Source: Salmonella enterica subsp. diarizonae
Lineage (GTDB): Bacteria; Pseudomonadota; Gammaproteobacteria; Enterobacterales; Enterobacteriaceae
Length of the DNA stretch: 64,000 nt
Direction: 5' to 3'
NCBI RefSeq assembly: GCF_008692785.1
Contig: NZ_VXJV01000002.1
Location: 248,001-312,000 of the forward strand
In this document: one piece after another, positions 18,725-27,057 of the stretch
How the letters are laid out: each line of letters opens with the position of its first letter
Numbering within the stretch: position 1 is the stretch's first letter
Translations under genes and position numbers: made by a program
Notes under the pieces: model-generated
Told to the model about the DNA's origin: nothing
The model's database searches: none
Seen by the model: the letters and a program-made list of their open reading frames with translations, nothing else

Positions 18725-18738
18725 TTAATCCATGTCAA
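18725..18738 (-). promoter_or_regulatory. Possible FNR site upstream of ynfE
   Basis: On the minus strand TTGACATGGATTAA resembles the FNR consensus TTGATNNNNATCAA with two mismatches and the correct spacing. It lies about 100 bp upstream of the ynfE start. Anaerobic activation of the operon would fit. No convincing -10 box at the expected distance could be fixed. Confidence 0.35.
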
Positions 18739-18745
18739 AGAGCAT

Positions 18746-18767
18746 TACCCTCCGGACCCGGAGGGTA
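18746..18767. terminator. Hairpin after ynfD
   Basis: TACCCTCC - GGACCC - GGAGGGTA, an 8-bp perfect stem 9 bp beyond the ynfD stop. No T run follows on either strand. It may be a weak terminator or an RNA-end stabiliser insulating ynfD from ynfE. Confidence 0.5.
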
Positions 18768-18775
18768 GGAGGATT

Positions 18776-19081
18776 TTATTGCGGTTCGGCGGATGAACCG
18801 TCCTGAGCGGGTGGGGTATTGGCTGGCGCATTGCCGCTGTTGGTGCGGGTATAAAGGATTTTATGCGTGTCGTTCGCGCAATGACCCACCACCTGTGAAT
18901 CCGGCTGATCGGCCTGGTCGTTAGGAACAATAGTGAGCGTAAAATTATCCGCCGGTACGCCGTTATTGATGATACGTTGTTCAATATCGCTTTTTACTCT
19001 CTCGCACGATCCCGGTGCCGCCATCACCAGCGAGGGGGCGCTAATTAACGCCAGAGCGGCTATTGCAGTTGCGATTTTCAT
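18776..19081 (-). CDS. ynfD: YnfD, exported DUF1161-type protein
   Basis: A 101-aa small exported protein with the signal peptide MKIATAIAALALISAPSLVM ending near AA. The mature part holds a cysteine pair (PGSCERVKSDIEQRI and VVGHCAND) typical of DUF1161. The second of two adjacent ATGs is chosen: GGAG lies 6 bp upstream of it and only 3 bp upstream of the first. The C-terminus is rich in Pro/Ala. The function is not known. Confidence 0.8.
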   Translation of the reverse strand: MKIATAIAALALISAPSLVMAAPGSCERVKSDIEQRIINNGVPADNFTLTIVPNDQADQPDSQVVGHCANDTHKILYTRTNSGNAPANTPPAQDGSSAEPQ

Positions 19082-19188
19082 CATGAACTCCTGTGATTAA
19101 TGACGATGTTCTAAGCTTAGCATTTTTCGTGTAAATAACTGTATTTACTAATATGATTGATAAATATCGTTTCATCCTGGTGACACGC

Positions 19189-19455
19189 GTGAAGAAACCC
19201 ATTTTACTGACGTTATTGTGCATGATGCCAGCAGGTTGAGATAACCCGAAATCCTCTGGGTCTTATACGCCGGAAATGGCCCGTTTTTCGAATGAATTTG
19301 ATTTTGATCCAACGTGGTCCGGTAAAGGATTTCAGCCAGACGTTGATGAATGAGAACGGCGAGGTGGCGAAGCAGGTCACCGGTACGCTTTCACAGGATG
19401 GCTGTTTTGATACGCTTGAGTTACACGAGCTGGAGAATAATTCTCTTGATTGCGT
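19189..19455 (+). pseudogene. ynfC: ynfC, 5' remnant (lipoprotein gene, broken)
   Basis: The start of the enterobacterial lipoprotein gene ynfC. GTG 19189 opens a signal peptide (KKPILLTLLCMMPAG), but the codon where the lipobox cysteine belongs is TGA (19237-19239), one base from TGC. Recognisable YnfC residues continue after it (YTPEMARFSNEFDFDP), then a shift of frame near 19312, then RGPVKDFSQTLMNENGEV and DGCFDTLELHELENN. Similarity to YnfC stops near 19450, just before the tccC-like gene. So the gene carries a nonsense codon, a frameshift and a missing middle. Confidence 0.85.
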
Positions 19456-19511
19456 TATGATTCCCAGCCCAGTCAGCCTGACTGGCAGCATAACCTAAAC
19501 AGGAAAATACC

Positions 19512-22469
19512 ATGAGCACTTCGTTGTTCAGTAACACCCCGACGGTCACGGTCCTCGACAACCGCGGACTGACCGTGCGCGACAACGCGTATTACCGCCA
19601 CCCCGACTCCCCGCATGTGACCAGTGAGCGCATCACCCGCCATCAGTACGACGCCTGCGGCTTTCTGACGCAGAGCGCCGACCCGCGCCTGAATGAGGCC
19701 GGGCTGGTAAACTTCAGTTTCCTCACGGACCTGGCCGGCAACGTCCTGCGCACGCACGGGGTGGATAACGGCATCACTGTGGCGCTGAACGACGCCGCAG
19801 GCCGGCCGTTTATGACCGTCAGTAATATCGGCACTGCTGACGACGGCACGGAAGACGCCAGTCAGGCAATGACCCGCACCTGGCAGTATGAAGGTGTCTC
19901 TCTGCCGGGCCGCCCGGTGGGCATTACGGAGCAGGTCTCCGGCGAAGCCGCGCGTATCACGGAGCGCTTCGTCTGGGCCGGCAACTCTCCTGAGGAGAAG
20001 GCGCTGAATCTGGCAGGCCAGTGTGTCAGCCATTACGACACCGCAGGCCTGATGCAGACTGACAGCGTGGCCCTGACCGGCGTACCGCTCTCCGTCACCC
20101 GCCGTCTGCTGAAGGATGCGGACAACCCCGATATCGTGGCCGACTGGCAGGGTACGGATGCCTCCGTCCGGAACACGCTGCCCGGTGACGGGGGGTTCAC
20201 CACCCTGACCACCACTGACGCCACCGGGGCGGTGCTGACCACGACGGATGCACAGGGTAACAGGCAGCGGGTGGCATACGATGTGGCAGGCCTGCTCTCG
20301 GGCAGATGGCTGACGCTGAAGGATGGTACGGAACAGGTTATCGTGAAGTCCCTGACGTATTCCGCCGCCGGGCAGAAGCTGCGCGGGGAGCACGGCAACG
20401 GCGTGGTGACCACGTACGAATACGAGCCACAGACGCAGCGCCTGGTCGGGATTAAAACGGAACGTCCGGCCGGCCACGCCGCAGGCGCAAAGGTACTGCA
20501 GGACCTGCGCTACGAGTACGACCCGGTGGGCAACGTGCTGAAAATCAGCAACGACGCGGAAGAGACCCGCTTCTGGCGCAACCAGAAAGTGGTGCCGGAG
20601 AACAGGTATACCTGTGACAGCCTGTACCGGCTGGTCAGCGCCACCGGGCGCGAAATGGCAAACGCCGGTCGGCAGGGCTGTAATCTCCCCTCAGCCACCA
20701 TTCCCCTTCCCGCAGACAGTTCCGCATACACAAACTACACCCGTACCTATACCTACGACAGCGCCGGAAATCTGACGCAGATAAGCCACAGCGCCCCGGC
20801 CACGGGCAACAATTACACCACGGACATCACGGTGAGCGACCGCAGCAACCGGGGCGTGCTGAGCACGCTGACGGAAAATCCGTCAGGGGTGGACGCGCTG
20901 TTCACTGCGGGGGGACAACAGAAGCAGCTCCAGCCGGGGCAGAACCTGGTCTGGACGCCGCGCAACGAGCTGCTGAAGGTGACGCCGGTGGTGCGTGACG
21001 GCAGTACGGATGACCGGGAGAGCTACCGGTATGACGGTGGCAGCCAGCGCTGCCTGAAGGTGAGTGTGCAGAACACCGGCAGCAGCACGCAGACGCAGCG
21101 TACGCTGTACCTGCCCGGGCTGGAGCTGCGGACCACAGTCAGCGGCGGTAAGGAAACGGAGAGTCTGGAGGTAATCACGGTGGGCGAGGCAGGATGTGCG
21201 CAGGTGCGGGTACTGCACTGGACAGCAGGCAGGCCGGCGGAACTCACCGGCGACCAGACCAGATACAGCTATGACAACCTGACCGGGAGCAGCGGTCTGG
21301 AGCTGGACGGCGACGGGAATATCATCAGCATGGAAGAGTATTATCCGTACGGCGGTACGGCCGTTCTGACGGCGCGCAGCCAGACCGGGGCGGATTACAA
21401 AACCGTGCGTTACTCGGGCAAGGAGCGTGACGCGACGGGGCTGTATTACTACGGATACCGTTATTACCAGCCGTGGGCGGGACGCTGGCTGGGTGCAGAC
21501 CCGGCGGGGACGGCGGACGGGCTGAACCTGTTCAGGATGGTACGGAATAATCCCGTCACGTTGATTGACAGCAATGGGTTGCTCAGTACTGGTCAGGAAG
21601 CCCGAAAATTAGTGGGCGAAGCATTTGTTCACCCTTTGCATATGCCTGTCTTTGAACGAATTTCTTTAGAGGAAAATCTTTCAATGAGCGTAAGGGAGGC
21701 GGGCATTTATACTATTTCAGCACTCGGTGAAGGTGCGGCAGCAAAAGGCCATAATATTCTTGAGAAGACTATTAAACCTGGTTCACTAAAGGCTATCTAT
21801 AGTGATAACGCTGAATCTATTCTTGGGCAGGCAAAACGTAGCGGTTTCGTTGGCCGAGTAGGTCAGTGGGATGCATCTGGCGTACGGGGAATTTATGCAC
21901 ACAACAGACTGGGTGGTGAGGATTTGGCTTATCCAGTCAGCCTGGAAAATACTTTTGCTAATGAACTTGTTAATGCATGGATAAAATTTAAAATCATCAC
22001 GCCCTATACCGGTGATTATGACATGCACGATATTATTAAATTCTCTCATGGGAAAGGGCATGTTCCCATGGCGGAAAGTAATGAGGAAAGAGGAGTAAAG
22101 GATTTAATTAATAAAGGTATTGCGAAAGTCGATCCTTCCAGACCCTTTGAGTATACAGCGATGAACGTTATTCGCCATGGTCCTCAGGTAAACTTTGTTC
22201 CCTATATGTGGGAACATGAGCACGATAAAGTTGTAAAGGATAATGGTTATCTGGGAGTGGTAGCTCGTCCGGGGCCATTCCCTGTGGCAATGGTACATCA
22301 GGGCGAATGGACTGTTTTTGACAATAGTAAGGAACTGTTTAATTTTTATAAATCTACAAACACCCCTCTTCCTGAACACTGGTCCCAGGATTTTGTTGAT
22401 AGAGGGAAAGGAATGGTTGCAACTCCCCGACACGCTGAACTTCTTGATAAACGGCGAAACATGCATTAA
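19512..22469 (+). CDS. TccC-like (Tc toxin C-component, Rhs-type) protein with putative nucleotidyl-cyclase tip
   Basis: A 985-aa protein. Residues 1-690 match the Photorhabdus/Xenorhabdus TccC core: PTVTVLDNRGLTVRDNAYYR at the start, RHS/YD repeats throughout, and RYSGKERDATGLYYYGYRYY (from residue 633) followed by DPAGTADGLN. The core ends at DSNGL (686-690). In Tc toxins this core forms a shell that holds the C-terminal tip. The tip (691-985) is AT-rich and unlike the GC-rich core. It carries Lys745 and Lys752 in KGHNILEK, PYTGDYDMHDI with Asp835/Asp837, and His889 in NVIRHGPQVNF. This layout resembles the catalytic set of edema factor, CyaA and ExoY. AGGA precedes the ATG, and a strong terminator follows. 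No A or B component lies in the window. The cyclase assignment is inference. Confidence 0.85.
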   Translation: MSTSLFSNTPTVTVLDNRGLTVRDNAYYRHPDSPHVTSERITRHQYDACGFLTQSADPRLNEAGLVNFSFLTDLAGNVLRTHGVDNGITVALNDAAGRPFMTVSNIGTADDGTEDASQAMTRTWQYEGVSLPGRPVGITEQVSGEAARITERFVWAGNSPEEKALNLAGQCVSHYDTAGLMQTDSVALTGVPLSVTRRLLKDADNPDIVADWQGTDASVRNTLPGDGGFTTLTTTDATGAVLTTTDAQGNRQRVAYDVAGLLSGRWLTLKDGTEQVIVKSLTYSAAGQKLRGEHGNGVVTTYEYEPQTQRLVGIKTERPAGHAAGAKVLQDLRYEYDPVGNVLKISNDAEETRFWRNQKVVPENRYTCDSLYRLVSATGREMANAGRQGCNLPSATIPLPADSSAYTNYTRTYTYDSAGNLTQISHSAPATGNNYTTDITVSDRSNRGVLSTLTENPSGVDALFTAGGQQKQLQPGQNLVWTPRNELLKVTPVVRDGSTDDRESYRYDGGSQRCLKVSVQNTGSSTQTQRTLYLPGLELRTTVSGGKETESLEVITVGEAGCAQVRVLHWTAGRPAELTGDQTRYSYDNLTGSSGLELDGDGNIISMEEYYPYGGTAVLTARSQTGADYKTVRYSGKERDATGLYYYGYRYYQPWAGRWLGADPAGTADGLNLFRMVRNNPVTLIDSNGLLSTGQEARKLVGEAFVHPLHMPVFERISLEENLSMSVREAGIYTISALGEGAAAKGHNILEKTIKPGSLKAIYSDNAESILGQAKRSGFVGRVGQWDASGVRGIYAHNRLGGEDLAYPVSLENTFANELVNAWIKFKIITPYTGDYDMHDIIKFSHGKGHVPMAESNEERGVKDLINKGIAKVDPSRPFEYTAMNVIRHGPQVNFVPYMWEHEHDKVVKDNGYLGVVARPGPFPVAMVHQGEWTVFDNSKELFNFYKSTNTPLPEHWSQDFVDRGKGMVATPRHAELLDKRRNMH

Positions 22470-22513
22470 TCATAACGACTTTATACCTTATTAAGGTAAA
22501 CCCAAAGCAGGCA

Positions 22514-22550
22514 ACCCGGTGAGACAGTTTTTCTGTCTCACCGGGTGCTT
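22514..22550 (+). terminator. Terminator of the tccC-like gene
   Basis: A perfect 14-bp inverted repeat (ACCCGGTGAGACAG, TTTTT loop, CTGTCTCACCGGGT) followed by GCTTTT, 44 bp after the stop codon. No gene lies between the toxin gene and this hairpin, so no downstream immunity or partner gene is cotranscribed. Confidence 0.9.
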
Positions 22551-22555
22551 TTGTC

Positions 22556-22786
22556 TCATATAAAACGCTATCTGTGACGGCAAAACCCTCCGCGGCCTCC
22601 CGTAAAAAGCTGGATTATACGGCAGTAAGCTGGGTGGATGATCGGCAGGCCGGCAACGTCAGACAGAGCAGCGAATATGATGCCAACGCTAATCCCGTTG
22701 ACTGCCGGCTTGTTATCGTCGATGAGAGCGTTAAGCCGACAGTGTCCCACCATCACACAATTAAAAACCGTATCGATTACTATTAA
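22556..22786 (+). pseudogene. ynfC: ynfC, 3' remnant
   Basis: The C-terminal quarter of YnfC, resuming right after the toxin-gene terminator. The frame reads KTLSVTAKPSAASRKKLDYT and then AVSWVDDRQAGNVRQSSEYD, ending in TIKNRIDYY and a stop at 22784-22786. It lines up with the last part of E. coli YnfC, whose end is KNTIDYY. Roughly 70 codons of the E. coli gene lie between the two remnants and are absent. With the 5' remnant it frames a replacement, not a simple insertion. Confidence 0.85.
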
Positions 22787-22826
22787 ACTGGGTGTTGTGC
22801 GACTCTCCGTGACTACCGCGCCGCGT

Positions 22827-23387
22827 TTATTGCGCGGTGGGTTTCAGGAGCGTAGTACCGGACGTTTTATGTTCATCCAGATACTGCTGCTGGAAGATAC
22901 ACATGCGGATGGTGTTACGGTATTCGCCGTTAATAAAGAACTCATGTATCAGCTCACCCTCTACTCTAAACCCGAGTTTACGGTAGATGTGAATAGCCTT
23001 TTCATTCTCTTTATCGACGATCAAATACAATTTATAGAGATTGAGTACGGTAAATCCGTAATCCATCGCCAGTTTGGCCGCGCGTGACGCCAGACCTTTC
23101 CCCTGGTACTCCGGCGAAATAATAATCTGAAATTCAGCCCGACGATGCACATGGTTAATTTCAACCAATTCCACCAGCCCGGCGTTTTTGCCGTCGCATT
23201 CGACGACAAAGCGCCGCTCGCTTTGATCGTGGATGTGTTTGTCATAGAGATCCGACAGTTCGACAAAAGCCTCATACGGCTCTTCAAACCAGTACCGCAT
23301 GACGCTGGCATTGTTATCAAGCTGGTGGACAAATCGTAAATCTTCCCGCTCAAGCGGGCGCAGTCTAACGTTGTAGTCGCTTGTCAT
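22827..23387 (-). CDS. speG: SpeG, spermidine N1-acetyltransferase
   Basis: A 186-aa GNAT acetyltransferase, almost identical in sequence and length to E. coli SpeG. It acetylates spermidine and spermine with acetyl-CoA and so protects cells from polyamine toxicity, often under cold or stress. The acetyl-CoA loop is in [17 protein letters not shown] (residues 82-98), and the allosteric polyamine site is in the N-terminal half. It is the 3'-proximal neighbour of ynfC in enterobacteria, which supports the ynfC reading. Confidence 0.97.
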   Translation of the reverse strand: MTSDYNVRLRPLEREDLRFVHQLDNNASVMRYWFEEPYEAFVELSDLYDKHIHDQSERRFVVECDGKNAGLVELVEINHVHRRAEFQIIISPEYQGKGLASRAAKLAMDYGFTVLNLYKLYLIVDKENEKAIHIYRKLGFRVEGELIHEFFINGEYRNTIRMCIFQQQYLDEHKTSGTTLLKPTAQ

Positions 23388-23422
23388 ACTGTATCCTTAC
23401 ACTTCTTTTTCGTTATCCTGCA

Positions 23423-23764
23423 TCAGGGCGTAATAACGCGACCTGTACGACGATCCAGACACCGCAGAGTATTGGGTTCCCAATAGGCGTTGATGTTGGC
23501 GCTCTGCTCGCATTTATCGCGGCTATCAAAGGCGGCATCGGCTTTGTCCCACTCTTTTTCTGCGCGGGTATTCACTTTCTGACGCAGACTGCGAGTGTCG
23601 TTCCATTGTTCCTTTTCCATCGCCGCTTCCTGACGACTTTGTGCGCTATCTCCCGATTCAATCACCAGTTTACTGGTTTCAGCGAATGCGGAAGTGGTAT
23701 ACACAACGGCAGCCAGCGTAAGCATTGCCGTCAGGCACAGGCGTTTGCTCAGCGTATTGTTCAT
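23423..23764 (-). CDS. ynfB: YnfB, exported UPF0482 protein
   Basis: A 113-aa exported protein. The signal peptide starts [20 protein letters not shown] and ends near AFA. The mature part is charged and Asn/Asp/Lys-rich with two cysteines (RDKCEQSAN and TLRCLDRRT). It is the YnfB family, of unknown role. AAGGA before this ATG and the 113-aa family length favour it over the GTG one codon upstream. Confidence 0.88.
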   Translation of the reverse strand: MNNTLSKRLCLTAMLTLAAVVYTTSAFAETSKLVIESGDSAQSRQEAAMEKEQWNDTRSLRQKVNTRAEKEWDKADAAFDSRDKCEQSANINAYWEPNTLRCLDRRTGRVITP

Positions 23765-23919
23765 CACAATATCCTTTCATAAGAGGGGAAAAAAGCGGTA
23801 AAACACCTTTAAATTCTACACCAATCCTTATGCCTGGCATATACACAAGAATGACGGGATAACCGTGTAGCGATATTCTGTCGTATTATCACTTATCTTT
23901 TCGTAATCAAATGAATCTC

Positions 23920-24246
23920 ATGCTAAAGACGACGCTGCTTTTCTTTGTCACCGCGCTCTGTGAAATCATAGGGTGTTTTCTTCCCTGGCTATGGATTAAG
24001 CGTGGCGCCAGCGTGTGGTGGCTTCTGCCCGCCGCGGCATCACTCGCGTTATTTGTCTGGCTTTTGACCTTGCATCCGGCTGCGAGTGGGCGGGTTTATG
24101 CGGCTTACGGTGGGGTATATGTCTGTACTGCGCTCCTTTGGCTACGCGTTGTCGATGGCGTCCGGCTCACGGTTTATGACTGGTGCGGCGCGCTGATCGC
24201 GCTGTGCGGCATGCTGATTATCGTCGTCGGATGGGGACGTACTTAA
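23920..24246 (+). CDS. ynfA: YnfA, small inner-membrane protein (UPF0060)
   Basis: A 108-aa protein with four hydrophobic helices and a short C-terminus, of the YnfA/UPF0060 family, which resembles small multidrug-resistance proteins. Conserved parts include [12 protein letters not shown] and [12 protein letters not shown]. The M at 23920 gives the E. coli length; a Met three codons earlier is possible. A drug-efflux role has been proposed for the family. Confidence 0.85.
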   Translation: MLKTTLLFFVTALCEIIGCFLPWLWIKRGASVWWLLPAAASLALFVWLLTLHPAASGRVYAAYGGVYVCTALLWLRVVDGVRLTVYDWCGALIALCGMLIIVVGWGRT

Positions 24247-24365
24247 CGTTGCCGCGACCAGAACATTTTGTGATCTGGTATCGCTTTTTTGATAAATATA
24301 CTTGTATGGTAGTAGCTCAGTTGGGTAAATTTTCTGCATCCCATAATGCGATGTAAGGAATAAAA

Positions 24366-25580
24366 ATGAAGATTGTAGGGGCTGAAGTCTTTGTTACGTG
24401 TCCTGGACGTAACTTCGTCACTTTAAAGATAACCACAGAAGACGGGATCACCGGTCTGGGGGATGCCACCCTGAACGGACGCGAGCTCTCGGTGGCCTCG
24501 TACCTTACCGATCACCTGTGCCCGCAACTGATTGGACGGGATGCTCACCGCATCGAAGATATCTGGCAATTCTTCTACAAAGGCGCGTACTGGCGTCGCG
24601 GGCCTGTCACCATGTCAGCCATCTCCGCCGTGGACATGGCGCTATGGGATATTAAAGCCAAAGCCGCCAATATGCCGCTGTACCAGTTGCTTGGCGGCGC
24701 CTCTCGTGAAGGCGTTATGGTGTATTGCCATACTACAGGCCACACCATCGATGATGTGCTGGAAGATTATGCGCGTCATAAAGAGCTGGGATTTAAAGCT
24801 ATCCGCGTGCAGTGCGGCGTTCCGGGGATGAAAACTACCTACGGTATGGCGAAAAGCAAGGGGCTGGCTTATGAGCCTGCGACAAAAGGGCAATGGCCGG
24901 AAGAGCAACTGTGGTCAACGGAAAAGTATCTCGATTTTACGCCAAAGCTGTTTGACGCCGTGCGTAATACGTTTGGTTTTAATGAACATCTTCTGCACGA
25001 TATGCACCATCGGCTGACACCCATTGAGGCTGCCCGCTTTGGCAAACGTATTGAAGACTATCGTTTGTTCTGGATGGAAGATCCGACGCCGGCTGAAAAC
25101 CAGGCGTGCTTCCGCCTGATCCGCCAGCATACGGTCACGCCGATTGCCGTAGGCGAAGTCTTTAACAGTATCTGGGATTGCAAACAGCTCATTGAAGAGC
25201 AATTAATTGACTATATCCGCACCACGATTACCCATGCCGGTGGCATTACCGGGATGCGCCGTATCGCCGATTTCGCCTCGCTCTATCAGGTGCGTACCGG
25301 TTCGCACGGGCCGTCCGATCTGTCGCCGGTTTGCATGGCCGCTGCATTACATTTTGATTTGTGGGTGCCCAACTTCGGCGTGCAGGAGTTTATGGGCTAC
25401 TCCGAGCCGATGCTGGAGGTCTTCCCGCATAACTGGACGTTCGAAGGGGGCTATATGCATCCGGGCGACAAGCCAGGGTTGGGTATTGAGTTCGATGAAA
25501 AACTGGCGGAGAAATATCCCTACGATCCAGCCTGTTTGCCGGTGGCCCGCCTGGAAGACGGCACGTTATGGAACTGGTAA
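24366..25580 (+). CDS. rspA: RspA/ManD, enolase-superfamily D-mannonate dehydratase
   Basis: A 404-aa member of the mannonate-dehydratase group of the enolase superfamily, nearly identical to E. coli RspA. It dehydrates D-mannonate to 2-keto-3-deoxy-D-gluconate. N-terminal capping domain (residues 1-110), then a TIM barrel with metal-binding acidic residues around [10 protein letters not shown] and VGEVFNS. GTAAGGA supports the ATG. The following genes (uxaC-like, GPH symporter, ydfI) form a hexuronate cassette. Usually the next gene is rspB, which is not here. Confidence 0.93.
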   Translation: MKIVGAEVFVTCPGRNFVTLKITTEDGITGLGDATLNGRELSVASYLTDHLCPQLIGRDAHRIEDIWQFFYKGAYWRRGPVTMSAISAVDMALWDIKAKAANMPLYQLLGGASREGVMVYCHTTGHTIDDVLEDYARHKELGFKAIRVQCGVPGMKTTYGMAKSKGLAYEPATKGQWPEEQLWSTEKYLDFTPKLFDAVRNTFGFNEHLLHDMHHRLTPIEAARFGKRIEDYRLFWMEDPTPAENQACFRLIRQHTVTPIAVGEVFNSIWDCKQLIEEQLIDYIRTTITHAGGITGMRRIADFASLYQVRTGSHGPSDLSPVCMAAALHFDLWVPNFGVQEFMGYSEPMLEVFPHNWTFEGGYMHPGDKPGLGIEFDEKLAEKYPYDPACLPVARLEDGTLWNW

Positions 25581-25627
25581 TTATATCATCGACCTGAAAT
25601 AAATTTTATATTAACGAGAGAAATAAT

Positions 25628-27031
25628 ATGGACTTCATTACCGGTCGTTTCATGATCGATAGTGAAGTCGGTGTTCGGTTATATAAAGAAGTTGCCGCAA
25701 AATTACCGATCATCGACTATCACTGTCATCTTGACGCAAAAGAAATTTACGAAAATAAAAAATTCGATAATATCACCCAATTATGGCTAGCGGGCGATCA
25801 CTATAAATGGCGCGCTATGCGCGCGAACGGTATTGCCGAGCGCTATATTACCGGAGACGCTACGCCAGAAGAGAAATTTAAAGCTTATGCTGAAACGGTT
25901 GAAGCGGCATTTGGTAATCCGCTTTATCACTGGACACATTTAGAATTAAATAAATATTTCTCCTGTAACGAAATGCTGGACAGTGATAACTGGCAAGAGA
26001 TAATGAATCATTGTAATCAGCTTATTGGTGGAGAAGATTTTAAACCCCGTAGCCTGATTACGCGCTCCAACGTTGAAGTCATTTGTACTACCGATGCGCC
26101 GCTGGATACGCTGGAATATCATCGCCTGCTGCAACAGGGCCCGACCTTTACCACACGGGTGCTGCCGACCTTTCGCCCTGACGATATTTTTGCCGAAGGA
26201 CAGGTGCTTGCTACCTTTATTGATAGGCTGGCGCAGGTGACGGGGCGTGATATTCATACCTACGCCGACTTTACCGCCGCGATGGCCGAACGTATTGATT
26301 TCTTCCACGAAGTAGGCTGCCGTATCTCCGACCACGGCCCGGTAGCCGTTGAGTATCAACCTGCCGATGCGCTGACTGTTGCATCGCTGTTTGCTCAGAA
26401 GCGACGCGGTGGCGAGCTCACCGACGGCGAGACGGCACAGCTTAACAGCGCCATGTTTGTCATGCTGGGGCGGGAGTACAAAAAACGCGGCTGGGCAATG
26501 CAAATTCACTTCGGCGCGCTCCGCAACAATAACAGAAAAATGTGTGAACAGTTGGGAATCAATACCGGCTTTGATTCCATCACCGACCAGAACAATCTGG
26601 CGGCGGGCCTTAACCGTTTGCTGGATGCGATGCTGCAGAACAACGGGTTGCCTAAAACCATCCTCTATAACCTGAATGGTAGTTATAACGACATTGTCGC
26701 CACGATAATTGCTAATTTCCAGTCCGGCGAGGACGGCGTGAAGTCGCCTATGCAGTTTGGTTCCGGTTGGTGGTTTAACGATACTCGCCGTGGTATGGAA
26801 AAGCAGTTAAATAGTCTGGCCGATCAGGGGTTATTAATGCACTTCGTCGGTATGCTGACGGATTCACGCAGCCTGGTTTCTTATCCGCGTCATGATTATT
26901 TCCGCCGCATCCTTTGTAATTTGATTGGTGGCTGGGTTGAGCGTGGTGAAATCCCTGATAATAAGCGGATCTTGACACGGATGGTTAAAAATATATGTCA
27001 CGATAATGCAGTTAATTATTTCAGATTCTAA
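25628..27031 (+). CDS. UxaC-like glucuronate/galacturonate isomerase
   Basis: A 467-aa amidohydrolase-fold uronate isomerase, of the family that converts D-glucuronate to D-fructuronate (or galacturonate to tagaturonate). Metal-binding HCHLDAKE near residue 33 and RISDHGPV in the second half are typical. AT-rich N-terminal codons (AAATTACC, AAATTTAC) differ from the neighbours. It lies 47 bp after rspA. It is a paralogue of the housekeeping UxaC, which should be elsewhere. GAGAGAAATAAT supports the start. Confidence 0.85.
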   Translation: MDFITGRFMIDSEVGVRLYKEVAAKLPIIDYHCHLDAKEIYENKKFDNITQLWLAGDHYKWRAMRANGIAERYITGDATPEEKFKAYAETVEAAFGNPLYHWTHLELNKYFSCNEMLDSDNWQEIMNHCNQLIGGEDFKPRSLITRSNVEVICTTDAPLDTLEYHRLLQQGPTFTTRVLPTFRPDDIFAEGQVLATFIDRLAQVTGRDIHTYADFTAAMAERIDFFHEVGCRISDHGPVAVEYQPADALTVASLFAQKRRGGELTDGETAQLNSAMFVMLGREYKKRGWAMQIHFGALRNNNRKMCEQLGINTGFDSITDQNNLAAGLNRLLDAMLQNNGLPKTILYNLNGSYNDIVATIIANFQSGEDGVKSPMQFGSGWWFNDTRRGMEKQLNSLADQGLLMHFVGMLTDSRSLVSYPRHDYFRRILCNLIGGWVERGEIPDNKRILTRMVKNICHDNAVNYFRF

Positions 27032-27057
27032 CGTCCTTCCTTAAATGAGGGTAGAAC

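Noticed and set aside
19213..19491. 92-codon minus-strand ORF over the ynfC remnant
   Set aside because: It is antisense to recognisable YnfC residues and has no family resemblance.
19512..22469. Reading the toxin gene as an antibacterial Rhs effector
   Set aside because: The core matches TccC from its first residues and no immunity gene follows. An Rhs/T6SS effector would also need a PAAR or VgrG partner, which is not in the window.
24309..24329. tRNA-like string GTAGCTCAGTTGGGTA upstream of rspA
   Set aside because: It resembles a tRNA D-arm, but no acceptor stem, anticodon arm or T-arm can be found around it. It is short enough to be chance or a very old att remnant.
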